Part shown: positions 40,934-51,125 of the stretch, piece after piece
Position numbering within the stretch: position 1 is the first letter of the stretch
Layout of the letters: every line of letters starts with the position of its first letter
Origin: Fredinandcohnia humi
GTDB lineage: Bacteria; Bacillota; Bacilli; Bacillales; Bacillaceae_L
NCBI RefSeq assembly: GCF_001439915.1
Contig: NZ_LMBW01000001.1
Span: 249,239 to 313,238 of the forward strand
Length of the DNA: 64,000 bases
Direction of reading: 5' to 3'
The notes under the pieces: generated by a model
What the model was told of the DNA's origin: nothing
Seen by the model: the letters and a program-made list of their open reading frames with translations, nothing else
Databases searched by the model: none
Translations under genes and position numbers: made by a program

Positions 40934-41980
40934 ATGACAAGTAATCACTCATTAACAAAAATGAAATTATTTAATCCAGAATTTCCGAATAAATCAACAG
41001 GGATCATTAATGGGGAAACCTCGGGGCTATTAAATTGGAATGATATTGCATATCCGCAAATGTATACATTGTATCAAACCTTGCTTTCAAATTTTTGGAA
41101 GGCTCAAGAAATCAATATGCAGGATGATATTAAACAATGGGACCAACTAAGTCCTACTGAAAAGGATGTATTTTTACGAATAAACACTCAGTTGGCATCA
41201 TTAGATAGCTTACAAACACCGACAATGAATCAGGTAATGGACTATGTAACAGATTCCAGCTTTAAGGCTATTTTCGCGGTCATTTCTCAGCAGGAAGCCG
41301 TTCATAATGAGTCATATTCCTATATTTTAAGCTCACTTGTACCTTTGCATGAACAAAAAGAACGATTTAATCAGGCAAAAGATGACCCGATTGTTCGAAA
41401 AAGAAACCAATTGATTCTAAACGCTTACGAGGGATTCAGGGAACAACCGACCCCGGAAAATTTGTTTAAGCTTGCGATCAATTCGATTAATCTAGAAGGA
41501 ATCTATTTTTATGCAGGTTTTGCCTTTTTCTATAATCTTGCTAGACAACAAAAAATGCTAAAAACAAGCACAATGATTAGCTATATTCAAAGGGATGAAA
41601 TGCAGCATGCATATTTCATCGCTCAATTTGTCCGAATTCTTTTGTCAGAGAACCCAGAATTAAACACCGACGAAAACAAGGAGTACGTTTATCATGCAAT
41701 TGGACAGGCCGTGGAGCTTGAAAAGGAATGGGCACACTATATTTTGAAAGATATTGATGGAATTGATTTGAAAGAATTTGAAGAATATGTAGAATATCTT
41801 GCTAATAAAAGGCTTCGCCAGCTTGGGTTCCAAAATTTATATAAAGAGAGAGATAACCCAATGCCGTGGATTCACGTGTTTAGTGATGAAATGATGAATG
41901 ATACCAAATCTGATTTCTTTGAACAAAAATCACGAACCTACACGAAGGTATCCCAATCCAATGGGTTTGATGAGCTATAG
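40934..41980 (+). CDS. nrdF: Ribonucleoside-diphosphate reductase, beta subunit (class I)
   Basis: Radical-generating dinuclear-metal subunit of 348 residues. All expected ligands are visible: Asp91, Glu121, His124, Glu188, Glu222 and His225, with the radical Tyr as Tyr128 in HNESYSY. ATG 40934 follows GGGGGATA. It is separated from nrdE by repeat copy F. The C-terminal tail (SQSNGFDEL) is the usual NrdE-docking type. Confidence 0.94.
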   Translation: MTSNHSLTKMKLFNPEFPNKSTGIINGETSGLLNWNDIAYPQMYTLYQTLLSNFWKAQEINMQDDIKQWDQLSPTEKDVFLRINTQLASLDSLQTPTMNQVMDYVTDSSFKAIFAVISQQEAVHNESYSYILSSLVPLHEQKERFNQAKDDPIVRKRNQLILNAYEGFREQPTPENLFKLAINSINLEGIYFYAGFAFFYNLARQQKMLKTSTMISYIQRDEMQHAYFIAQFVRILLSENPELNTDENKEYVYHAIGQAVELEKEWAHYILKDIDGIDLKEFEEYVEYLANKRLRQLGFQNLYKERDNPMPWIHVFSDEMMNDTKSDFFEQKSRTYTKVSQSNGFDEL

Positions 41981-41981
41981 T

Positions 41982-42437
41982 ATGAAGGTTGCAATTGTGT
42001 ATACATCAATTACAGGGAATACAGAGGGAGCGATGGAAATCGTCAACGATTACATGAAAAGATACACACAACAATGCTATGTTTATCAGGTCGAATATTT
42101 TCCTTTTTATCAATTGGAATCATTTGATGCGATAATCATCGGAACCTACACATGGGGAAGTGGGGATATTCCGCATGAAATGATGAGGCTTTATCATGCT
42201 TTTGAGAACTACAAAACAAAGGACATTGTTACTGGCGTATTTGGTACAGGGGACGAATGCTATCCGAATTTTTGTGGGGCGGTTGATGAATTTCGCGATA
42301 TGCTTTATGTGCATTCAACATTAGCGGCAACTTTAAAAATTGAATTATTGCCACAACGTATAGATGAACATCGATTTGAACGCTTTGCCCAAGTTGTAAT
42401 GGAGCGAGTAAATAGTAAAAAGGGTATCACAGTTTAA
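41982..42437 (+). CDS. Flavodoxin-domain protein, probable NrdI-like activator
   Basis: A 151-residue flavodoxin. The phosphate loop TSITGNTEG lies near residue 7, the flavin loops at GTYTWGSGDIPHEM near 49 and VFGTGDECYPNFCGAVDE near 81. It starts one base after nrdF, so translation is coupled; an upstream in-frame ATG at 41961 is possible. In class Ib systems a flavodoxin (NrdI) supplies the oxidant for the manganese cofactor; this one is longer than typical NrdI, so the role is inferred from position. Confidence 0.85.
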   Translation: MKVAIVYTSITGNTEGAMEIVNDYMKRYTQQCYVYQVEYFPFYQLESFDAIIIGTYTWGSGDIPHEMMRLYHAFENYKTKDIVTGVFGTGDECYPNFCGAVDEFRDMLYVHSTLAATLKIELLPQRIDEHRFERFAQVVMERVNSKKGITV

Positions 42438-42453
42438 ATGTGATACCCTTTTT
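42417..42453 (+). terminator. Terminator of the nrd operon
   Basis: Perfect stem AAAAAGGGTATCACA / TGTGATACCCTTTTT overlapping the last codons and stop of the flavodoxin gene. Confidence 0.88.
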
Positions 42454-42565
42454 GAATTGCAATTCTAGAATTTGGATTGGTTAAGATTTACCTGTTCGAC
42501 AATCTTTTTGGTACAATTAGAGGATAAGAATGAAACGATTTACACTCTGTTTAGGAGGTTAAAAT

Positions 42566-45500
42566 ATGTCACTACAATTTATTTTGGGACGTGCAGGTAC
42601 TGGAAAAACATACAAATGTATTGAATCTATTCGTACGAAGCTTCTTGACGACCCGATTGGTTCCCCAATTGTGTACTTAGTTCCGGACCAAATGACTTTC
42701 CAATCTGAATATGATTTAATCAATTCCCCTGGCATTGGCGGAATGATGCGAGCCCAAGTATTCAGTTTTACACGTTTAGCATGGAGAGTTCTCCAGGAAA
42801 CTGGAGGAATGAGTCGCTATCATGTCAATAATGTCGGAGTGAATATGCTGCTTCGCAAAATCATTGATTCTAAAAGTGCGGAACTAAAGGTTTTCTCTCG
42901 CGCAGCTGATAAAAATGGGTTCATTACCCAAATGGAAGAAATGGTCGCGGAGTTTAAAAGATATTGTGTTACTCCAGAAATCTTGGAAAAACAAAGCGAA
43001 ACAATCACACCTGAAAATAAGGTGCTTTCCGATAAATTACATGACTTGCAGCTGTTATATGATGAATTAGAAAGACATCTTTTTGAGAAATACGTAGATT
43101 CTGAGGATTATTTACGACTTTTAGCAGAAAAAATTCCTCAATCTACCTATATCAAAGACGCGGAAATTTTAATTGATGGCTTCCATAGTTTTACTCCACA
43201 GGAACTCGAAGTATTAGGACAGTTAATGAAGACTTCAGAAAAGGTTACGATTGCCCTTACTGTTGATAAGGCTTATGAGGTTCCACCACATGATTTAAGC
43301 CTATTCCGGATGACAGGTAAAACCTATCAATCTATTATTCAATATGCTGCTGAAAATAATATTATGGTGGAGGAGCCAGTACTGTTAACAAACCCGTATC
43401 GATACTCTTCTGAGCCTTCTTTGGAACATTTGGAAAGATACTTTGATGAAAGACCGACTGTTCCATACCAGGGGGCAACGTCAATCACATTAAGCCAAGC
43501 GGTGAATCGACGTGCTGAAATTGAAGGAATCGCGCGTGAAATTCAAAAATTAGCAAGAGATCAAAACTATCGCTATCGAGATATCGCGATTATGATTCGC
43601 AATGCTAGCGATTATCATGAAATTATTGAAACCATTTTTGCGGATTACCACATTCCATTCTTCATTGACCAAAAGCGTTCGATGTTAAATCATCCGTTAA
43701 TTGAACTCATTCGATCAAGTCTAGAGGTCGTTAACAGTAACTGGCGCTATGAGTCTGTTTTTCGCTGTGTTAAGACAGATCTTTTATATCCGTTTGGAGA
43801 GGAGATTTCTGCACTTCGAGAGGATATGGACAAGCTTGAGAATTATGTGCTTGAATATGGTATTCAAGGCTATAAATGGACAAATGGTAAGCGTTGGAAG
43901 TATAAGCGTATAAGAGGATTAGAAGATTCAGATCTGCCACAAACAGATAGCGAACGTGAATATGAGGACAAGCTTAACGAACTTCGTACCATGATTGTGG
44001 AACCATTACTTACCCTCGGGAAACGACTTCAAAAGGCGAAGGGTGGCAGAAGTATGTGTGAGGCACTCTTCCTTTATTTAGAGGAACTTGAAATCCCAGC
44101 AAAAATGGAGGAATTGAAGCTTAATGCAGAATTAGCCGGTAGACTTTCAGAAGCTAGAGAAAATGACCAGGTGTGGAATGCGGTTCTAGAGTTGCTTGAT
44201 CAATATGTAGAAATTATCGGTGACGAAAAAGTTTCACTCACTATGTTTAGCACTATGATTGAAACAGGACTTGAGAGCATGCGATTTGCACTAGTCCCAC
44301 CAGCAATTGACCAGGTGCTCGTGGCAAGCTTGGAGCGTTCTCGATTTTCAAACATTAAATGTACCTTTATTATCGGTGCAAACGATGGTGTCCTGCCTGC
44401 CCGCCCAAATGAGGAAGGTGTGTTTTCGGAATCAGACCGGGAAAAATTAGGTGATGCAGGACTACAATTAGCACCTGGAAGCAGAGAAACATTATTAGAT
44501 GAAAATTTCCTTATTTATTGTGCGCTAACAAGCCCACAGGATGCTTTATATATTAGCTATCCGTTGGCGAATGAAGAAGGAAAATCATTGCTCCCATCAC
44601 CAATTATTAAGCGTCTGAAGGACATTTTCCCACATGTTGTAGAAACGTTTTTTATGAATGAGCCTTCAGAGCTCACTAAGTCAGAACAGCTAGAATATCT
44701 TGTGAATCCTGATGTCGCTTTATCTTCTTTAGCTACACAATTGCAGGCATGGAAAAAACAGTATCCCATTCAAGATATATGGTGGGATGTCTATAACTAT
44801 TTCGCAAACCACGATGAAATGAAATACAAAAGCCAGCTTGTATTAAGTAGTTTATTTTATAAAAATAAACCGAAAAAGCTTTCAAATGAAATAGCGCAAA
44901 GCTTATATGGCGACCATATTCAAGGTAGTGTCTCACGAATGGAAGTATTCCAGGGCTGTGCGTTCTCTCACTTTGCAAGCTACGGGCTTCAGCTAAAAGA
45001 GCGTAAAGTATTTCGCTTGGAATCGCCAGATATTGGTGATTTATTCCATGCGGCCCTTAAGAAGATTGCCGAATCCTTAAGAATCAATGGAATCGACTGG
45101 CGTGACCTGACAAAGGAGCAATGTGACAAGCTTGCTGCAAAAGCAGTAGAGGAATTAGCACCCAGGTTACAGAAGGAAATTTTATTAAGCTCAAATCGCC
45201 ATCACTATATCATGCATAAATTGCAAAAAATTATTAGCCGTGCATCAAAGGTTTTAAGTGACCATGCAAAAGCAAGCGGCTTTGCTCCAATAGGAATTGA
45301 GTTAGGCTTTGGTAAGAAGGGACCACTTCCGCCCATTCGTTTTAATTTAGATAATGGCAGTACGATGGAGCTTGTTGGTCGAATCGACCGCGTTGATAAA
45401 GCAGAAAGCTCAAAGGGTGTACTTTTACGTGTGATCGATTATAAATCAAGTCAAAAGGCACTCAATCTTTCAGAGGTATACTATGGGCTTGCTTTGCAAA

Positions 45501-46054
45501 TGTTAACTTATTTGGATGTCATTATTACACATTCTAAGGATTGGATTGGAACGACAGCAAAACCAGCAGGTGTCCTTTATTTCCATATTCATGACCCATT
45601 AATCCATTCAAATAAAGTATTGCCTGAGGATAAAATTGAAGAAGAAATCTTTAAGAAATTTAAAATGAAGGGTCTTTTACTAGGGGATGAGGAATCTGTT
45701 CGATTGATGGATGAGTCACTAGGAACAGGCTACTCTCAAATTGTCTCTGCAGCGATTAAAAAGGACGGAAGCTTTTATTCTAATTCACAGGTGGCAAGTG
45801 AAGAAGAGCTTGGTTATCTTCGCAACCACGTACGTGGCGTCTTTAAAAATACTGGTAATCGGATTACAAATGGTGAAATTGAGATTGCACCATATAAACT
45901 TAAGGATAAAACACCTTGTACGTTCTGTCCGTTTAAATCCGTTTGTCAGTTTGACCAAAGCTTAGAGGAAAATAATTACCGGGTTCTACCAAATGAAGGT
46001 AAGGATGTAATCCTCGAGAAAATTCGGAATGGAGGTGTGAAAATTTATGAATAA
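42566..46054 (+). CDS. addB: ATP-dependent helicase/nuclease subunit B
   Basis: Subunit of the AddAB recombination nuclease that processes double-strand breaks (RecBCD counterpart). In 1162 residues: Walker A-like GRAGTGKT at residue 8, the nuclease motif VIDYKSSQ near 958, and the iron-sulphur cysteines at GCAFSHF (about 798) and CTFCPFKSVC (about 1117-1126). ATG 42566 follows TAGGAGG. It overlaps addA by eight bases. Confidence 0.96.
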   Translation: MSLQFILGRAGTGKTYKCIESIRTKLLDDPIGSPIVYLVPDQMTFQSEYDLINSPGIGGMMRAQVFSFTRLAWRVLQETGGMSRYHVNNVGVNMLLRKIIDSKSAELKVFSRAADKNGFITQMEEMVAEFKRYCVTPEILEKQSETITPENKVLSDKLHDLQLLYDELERHLFEKYVDSEDYLRLLAEKIPQSTYIKDAEILIDGFHSFTPQELEVLGQLMKTSEKVTIALTVDKAYEVPPHDLSLFRMTGKTYQSIIQYAAENNIMVEEPVLLTNPYRYSSEPSLEHLERYFDERPTVPYQGATSITLSQAVNRRAEIEGIAREIQKLARDQNYRYRDIAIMIRNASDYHEIIETIFADYHIPFFIDQKRSMLNHPLIELIRSSLEVVNSNWRYESVFRCVKTDLLYPFGEEISALREDMDKLENYVLEYGIQGYKWTNGKRWKYKRIRGLEDSDLPQTDSEREYEDKLNELRTMIVEPLLTLGKRLQKAKGGRSMCEALFLYLEELEIPAKMEELKLNAELAGRLSEARENDQVWNAVLELLDQYVEIIGDEKVSLTMFSTMIETGLESMRFALVPPAIDQVLVASLERSRFSNIKCTFIIGANDGVLPARPNEEGVFSESDREKLGDAGLQLAPGSRETLLDENFLIYCALTSPQDALYISYPLANEEGKSLLPSPIIKRLKDIFPHVVETFFMNEPSELTKSEQLEYLVNPDVALSSLATQLQAWKKQYPIQDIWWDVYNYFANHDEMKYKSQLVLSSLFYKNKPKKLSNEIAQSLYGDHIQGSVSRMEVFQGCAFSHFASYGLQLKERKVFRLESPDIGDLFHAALKKIAESLRINGIDWRDLTKEQCDKLAAKAVEELAPRLQKEILLSSNRHHYIMHKLQKIISRASKVLSDHAKASGFAPIGIELGFGKKGPLPPIRFNLDNGSTMELVGRIDRVDKAESSKGVLLRVIDYKSSQKALNLSEVYYGLALQMLTYLDVIITHSKDWIGTTAKPAGVLYFHIHDPLIHSNKVLPEDKIEEEIFKKFKMKGLLLGDEESVRLMDESLGTGYSQIVSAAIKKDGSFYSNSQVASEEELGYLRNHVRGVFKNTGNRITNGEIEIAPYKLKDKTPCTFCPFKSVCQFDQSLEENNYRVLPNEGKDVILEKIRNGGVKIYE

Positions 46055-49000
46055 TACCATACCAAAACCTGAAGGAAGCCAATGGACAGATGACCAATGG
46101 AAAGCTATCGTCTCAAGTGGTCAAGATATTTTAGTTGCCGCAGCGGCAGGGTCCGGTAAAACAGCAGTACTTGTTGAGCGGATTATCCGAAAAATTTTAA
46201 CAAAAGAGCATCCGGTTGATGTCGATCGTTTACTTGTTGTGACATTTACAAATGCATCTGCAGCTGAAATGCGCAATCGAATTGGAGAAGCGTTGGAAAA
46301 AGCATTAAAAGAAGACCCAGCCTCCTTACACATTAGACGGCAGCTGAGCTTGCTTAATCGTGCCTCCATCTCAACGATTCACTCTTTCTGTCTGGAAGTG
46401 ATTCGAAAGTTTTATTATTTAATCGATATTGACCCAGGTTTTCGAATAGCAGATTCAACGGAGGCGGAACTTTTACGTGATGAGGTAATGGAAGAACTGT
46501 TTGAAGAGCATTACAGCAATTTAGAAAATACAAAATTCTTTGATTTAGTTGACCGTTTTACAAATGACCGAACAGATGTTGAATTGCAAAATATGATTCG
46601 GAAACTATATGAATTTTCACGAGCGCATCCAACACCTGATGAATGGCTTAAGCAGATTGCGGATGATTACCAAGTGAATGACCAGACTTTGGATCAAACA
46701 CCATATATTCCGTATTTGTTAGCGGATATTTCGCTACAGTTTGAAGGTGCAAAAGCCAATTTAGAGCATGCAATGGATATCATTCGAATGCCTGGAGGGC
46801 CAGCACCTCGAGCAGCAAATATTGAAGCAGAGCTTGAACAAATCCATCGACTCTTACATGCAAAGAACCATTCATGGACTGCACTCTACCATGAAATGCA
46901 AACGATTGTGTTTGACAGAGCAAAGCCTGTTAAGGGTGATGAGTATGATGAAATTCTGAAGGAGCAGGTAACCAAGCTTAGAGATGACGCAAAAAAGCTT
47001 GTTGAAAAATTAAAAGAAGATTTGTTTAGTCGAACACCAGAAAGCTATTTAGACAATATAAAAGAAATGCAGCCTTCCATTGAAATGCTGGTTCAGCTTG
47101 TGATTGAATTTGGCGAGAGATTTCAGAAGGTAAAAGAAGAAAAAGGGTTAGTCGACTTTTCAGATTTAGAGCATTATTGTCTTGAAATTCTTCGAAAGGG
47201 CGGTACAAGGTCAGAAGAGCTTGTGCCATCTGAGGCAGCTCTAGAATACCGGCTTCAGTTTGAAGAAGCTTTTGTAGATGAGTACCAAGATACAAATATG
47301 GTGCAAGAATCCATTTTAAAGCTTGTAACAAAAGACGGAGAATCGACTGGGAATATGTTCATGGTTGGGGATGTAAAACAATCCATATACCGTTTCCGTC
47401 TTGCCGAACCAATGTTATTCTTGAGTAAATATAAACGATTTACCCAAACAGGGGAAAATACCGGGTTAAGAATTGATTTATCGAAAAACTTCCGTAGTCG
47501 TGCTGAAGTCTTGGATGGAACGAATTATTTGTTCAAACAAATCATGGGTGAGGCTGTTGGTGAAATTGACTATGACGATGATGCGGAATTAAAGCTGGGT
47601 GCTGATTATCCTGAAAGTAATCAAATGGCGGCTGAATTAGTACTAATTGATAAAAATGGCCAAGGGGCCCAAAGCTATGAGCCAGAAGATGATGAAGAGC
47701 AAGAGGAGCAAATGGTCCATTTTGACGAGGCAGAGCTGGAAACAGCACAGCTTGAAGCTCGTGCTATGGCGAAGCAAATCAAAGAAATGATTTCTTCCGG
47801 GTTCCAAGTATTTGACCGCAAAGAAAATCGGATGAGAAGCATTACGTATCGCGATATTGTCATACTGATGCGGTCAATGCCATGGGCCCCACAAATTATG
47901 GAGGAGTTCAAACAGCAAGTAATCCCAATCTATGCGGACCTTTCTACGGGCTATTTTGATGCAACAGAAGTCGCAATTATGATGTCTTTATTAAAGGTGA
48001 TTGATAATCCATATCAAGATATTCCGCTGGCATCTGTTCTACGTTCACCTATTGTTGGACTAGAAGCGGATGAGCTCGCAAAAATCAGAACCTATGAAAA
48101 AAATAACCCTTATTATGAGGCATTAAAAGTTTTCTTGAAGGAAGCTTCTTCTGATGATGCAACACATGGGAAGGTAGCCGATTTTTATCATAAATTAGAA
48201 ACCTGGCGTACTAGAGCTAGAACAGGTTCTCTTTCTGAGTTAATTTGGCAATTGTACAGAGAAACGTATTTTTATGATTTTGTTGGTGGGATGCCTGGAG
48301 GGAAGCAACGTCAAGCAAACCTTCGCGCACTGTACGACCGTGCTCGCCAATATGAAGCGACTTCCTTTAGAGGATTATTCCGATTTTTGCGTTTTATTGA
48401 ACGGATGCAGGATCGTGGTGATGATTTAGGTACGGCAAGAGCGCTTGGTGAACAAGAGGATGTTGTCCGACTCATGACCATTCATAAAAGTAAGGGGCTT
48501 GAATTCCCGGTTGTATTTGTAGGTGGACTTTCGAAGCAATTTAATATGATGGACTTAAATAAAAAATATTTATTAGATAAAGAGCTAGGTTTTGGTACGA
48601 AATATGTGAATCCAACGCTTCGAATTACGTACCCAACCTTACCGATGCTTGCGATTAAGAAAAAAATGCATCTTGAACTAATTTCAGAAGAAATGCGAGT
48701 CCTTTATGTTGCTCTTACAAGGGCAAAGGAAAAACTATATCTTGTAGGTACAGTGAAGGATTTAGAAAAGCAGCTTGGTAAATGGCAGGCCACACTTCAA
48801 AACAAAGAGTGGTTAATAGCAGACCATACAAGAGCTGGCGCTAAAAACTATTTAGATTGGATAGGACCTGGAATAATTAGACATAAGGATGCCAAGTTGC
48901 TTCGTGGGGATGAAACTGTCGATGGGCTTCCAACTGAGATTGTAAATCATCCCGCAAAATGGGAGATTCGAACAATCCCAGCTATAGAACTTCAACAAAT

Positions 49001-49808
49001 TGAAGTTGGGGAAGAAAGTAAGCATGAACAAATTGAGGCTGCATTAAAAGAAGGTAAATCAATTCCGGTTAGTAGTGATGCAACAGAACGAATTGAACAT
49101 CAATTAACTTGGAAATACCCTTATAAATCTGCAGCAAATAAGCGTTCAAAACAGTCCGTTTCAGAGATAAAAAGACAGCGAGAGAGTATGGATGAACATA
49201 GTGATACTGCTTTTCTTCCACAGTTCCGGAGTGCAAGTGCAGATCGACCGCGGTTTATGCAGCAAAAATCACTAACACCTGCAGAACGAGGTACCGCGAT
49301 GCATATGGTGATGCAGCATGTTGATTTAAGCGAACCAATTAATGAGGAATCTGTGCGGGAACAAATCCAGCGAATGGTTCATCATGAGCTTTTAACACAG
49401 GAGCAGGCCGATGTAATTGATGTTGCAAGTATTCTTGGATTTTTTGAATCAGGGATTGCACAGCGGATGTTAGCTGCTGAAAACGTAAGACGAGAAGTTC
49501 CATTTAGTGTCGCCATTCCAGCATCGCAAAGTTATGCGGACTGGTCTGATGAACAACAGGAAAATGTCCTTATCCAAGGGGTTATCGATTGTATCTTTGA
49601 GGATGAAAAAGGAATTGTTCTGATCGACTATAAAACGGACACAATTACCGGTAAATTTAGAAGCTTTGAAGATGCAAAGCCTGAACTAGAGGACCGCTAT
49701 CGTGTTCAGCTTGAACTATATAGTCAAGCCATCGAACATATTTGGAAAAAACCACTAAATGAAAGATATTTATACTTTTTCGACGGTGGACATTTGTTAG
49801 AAATGTAG
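46047..49808 (+). CDS. addA: ATP-dependent helicase/nuclease subunit A
   Basis: UvrD-type 3'-5' helicase with a C-terminal nuclease, 1253 residues. Helicase motif I AAAGSGKTAVLVERI near residue 33, motif II VDEYQDTN near 414, motif III GDVKQSIYRFR near 443, motif IV region DLSKNFRSR near 478, motif V VVRLMTIHKSKGLEFPVVFV near 810 and motif VI YVALTRAKEKLYL near 890. The nuclease motif LIDYKTD is near 1193. It begins inside the end of addB. With AddB it resects breaks for RecA loading. Confidence 0.97.
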   Translation: MNNTIPKPEGSQWTDDQWKAIVSSGQDILVAAAAGSGKTAVLVERIIRKILTKEHPVDVDRLLVVTFTNASAAEMRNRIGEALEKALKEDPASLHIRRQLSLLNRASISTIHSFCLEVIRKFYYLIDIDPGFRIADSTEAELLRDEVMEELFEEHYSNLENTKFFDLVDRFTNDRTDVELQNMIRKLYEFSRAHPTPDEWLKQIADDYQVNDQTLDQTPYIPYLLADISLQFEGAKANLEHAMDIIRMPGGPAPRAANIEAELEQIHRLLHAKNHSWTALYHEMQTIVFDRAKPVKGDEYDEILKEQVTKLRDDAKKLVEKLKEDLFSRTPESYLDNIKEMQPSIEMLVQLVIEFGERFQKVKEEKGLVDFSDLEHYCLEILRKGGTRSEELVPSEAALEYRLQFEEAFVDEYQDTNMVQESILKLVTKDGESTGNMFMVGDVKQSIYRFRLAEPMLFLSKYKRFTQTGENTGLRIDLSKNFRSRAEVLDGTNYLFKQIMGEAVGEIDYDDDAELKLGADYPESNQMAAELVLIDKNGQGAQSYEPEDDEEQEEQMVHFDEAELETAQLEARAMAKQIKEMISSGFQVFDRKENRMRSITYRDIVILMRSMPWAPQIMEEFKQQVIPIYADLSTGYFDATEVAIMMSLLKVIDNPYQDIPLASVLRSPIVGLEADELAKIRTYEKNNPYYEALKVFLKEASSDDATHGKVADFYHKLETWRTRARTGSLSELIWQLYRETYFYDFVGGMPGGKQRQANLRALYDRARQYEATSFRGLFRFLRFIERMQDRGDDLGTARALGEQEDVVRLMTIHKSKGLEFPVVFVGGLSKQFNMMDLNKKYLLDKELGFGTKYVNPTLRITYPTLPMLAIKKKMHLELISEEMRVLYVALTRAKEKLYLVGTVKDLEKQLGKWQATLQNKEWLIADHTRAGAKNYLDWIGPGIIRHKDAKLLRGDETVDGLPTEIVNHPAKWEIRTIPAIELQQIEVGEESKHEQIEAALKEGKSIPVSSDATERIEHQLTWKYPYKSAANKRSKQSVSEIKRQRESMDEHSDTAFLPQFRSASADRPRFMQQKSLTPAERGTAMHMVMQHVDLSEPINEESVREQIQRMVHHELLTQEQADVIDVASILGFFESGIAQRMLAAENVRREVPFSVAIPASQSYADWSDEQQENVLIQGVIDCIFEDEKGIVLIDYKTDTITGKFRSFEDAKPELEDRYRVQLELYSQAIEHIWKKPLNERYLYFFDGGHLLEM

Positions 49809-49814
49809 AGGTAA

Positions 49815-49851
49815 AGAAGTACTGCTCCTATTTTTAGGACAGTACTTTTTC
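49815..49851 (+). terminator. Terminator after addA
   Basis: AGTACTG-c-TCCT pairs with AGGA-CAGTACT, five-base loop, followed by TTTTT. Confidence 0.8.
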
Positions 49852-49940
49852 GTTAATTTCCAGTTAACACTATCATTTTCATGACTACTCCTATGTTAAA
49901 ATAATAGTACTAGCTTACGGTTAAGGAAGGGGACTTTCGA

Positions 49941-51125
49941 ATGAGAATTCTTCACACCGCGGATTGGCATTTAGGCCGATCACTTGAGGGAAGAAGTAGA
50001 TTAGAAGAACAAGCACAATTCTTGGACGAGCTTGTAAAAATTGTTGAAGAAGAAAGAATAGATGTTGTGTTAATGGCTGGAGACGCATTTGATACGGTGA
50101 ATCCACCAGCAGCAGCTGAAAGCTTATTTTATGAAAGTATCGCCCGTTTATCAAACGGTGGTAAGAGACCAGTTTCCATAATTGCGGGAAACCATGATAA
50201 CCCAGACCGCCTGTCAGCAGCCTCACCCCTTGCCCAAAGGCATGGGATTCAACTACTTGGCTTGCCAACAATGGATGTCCAAACCATCTATGTTCCTACA
50301 ACAAATGAAACTCTTAAACTAGCAGCTTTACCATATCCATCTGAGTCACGTTTAGCTGAAGTATTATCGGATTCTTATGAAGAATTAATGCTTCGCGATA
50401 AATATGATCAACGCATTCAAGGAATTTTTGAAGAAATGAGCAAAGCTTTTTCACCTGAAACAATAAATATCGCAATGAGCCATATTTATGTAACGGGTGG
50501 AAGCAGCACAGATTCTGAGCGACCAATTGAGGTTGGTGGGGCGTATACAGTTGCTGCCACTAGTCTTCCAGAAGCAGCACAATATGTTGCACTTGGGCAT
50601 CTACACCGTCCACAAATGGTGTCAAGAGCGAAAACACAGGCTCGCTATTCAGGTTCACCATTAGCTTACAGTTTCTCAGAGGCAGGCTACGCGAAGTCTG
50701 TAACCATTTTAAACGCGAAACCTAACCAACCTATTGAAATGTCGGAGGTATTTTTATCAAGTGGCAAACCTCTTGTAAGATGGAAAGCGAAAGAAGGGCT
50801 TGCCCAGGTCTATACATGGCTTGATGAAGGTAAGGATGCGAATGCATGGATTGATCTTGAAATCCATGTGACAAATGCCCTGTCAATCGAAGAGATTCAT
50901 AGATTACGAAAGCATCATAGTGGTTTTATTCATATTCGACCCGTTTTTGAAGAACTTGAAAAAGAAAAAGCAGAACGAACAGTGAATTCAAATACCCCAA
51001 TTGATGAGCTATTTGTCCGCTTTTATGAAAAACAAACAGGCGGGGCAAAACCTGAGGCCGAGTTAACGAAATTATTTTTAGAGCTTATTACGGATGAAGC
51101 AGACGAGGATGGTGACGAAGCATGA
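49941..51125 (+). CDS. sbcD: Exonuclease subunit SbcD (Mre11 family)
   Basis: Manganese-dependent nuclease subunit, 394 residues. Phosphoesterase motifs: HTADWHLGRSLEG at residue 5, MAGDAFDTVNP near 46, IAGNHDNPDR near 82, MSHIYVTGG near 177 and ALGHLHRPQ near 217. ATG 49941 follows AAGGAAGGGG. Its stop overlaps the sbcC start (ATGA). With SbcC it cleaves hairpins and blocked DNA ends. Confidence 0.96.
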   Translation: MRILHTADWHLGRSLEGRSRLEEQAQFLDELVKIVEEERIDVVLMAGDAFDTVNPPAAAESLFYESIARLSNGGKRPVSIIAGNHDNPDRLSAASPLAQRHGIQLLGLPTMDVQTIYVPTTNETLKLAALPYPSESRLAEVLSDSYEELMLRDKYDQRIQGIFEEMSKAFSPETINIAMSHIYVTGGSSTDSERPIEVGGAYTVAATSLPEAAQYVALGHLHRPQMVSRAKTQARYSGSPLAYSFSEAGYAKSVTILNAKPNQPIEMSEVFLSSGKPLVRWKAKEGLAQVYTWLDEGKDANAWIDLEIHVTNALSIEEIHRLRKHHSGFIHIRPVFEELEKEKAERTVNSNTPIDELFVRFYEKQTGGAKPEAELTKLFLELITDEADEDGDEA

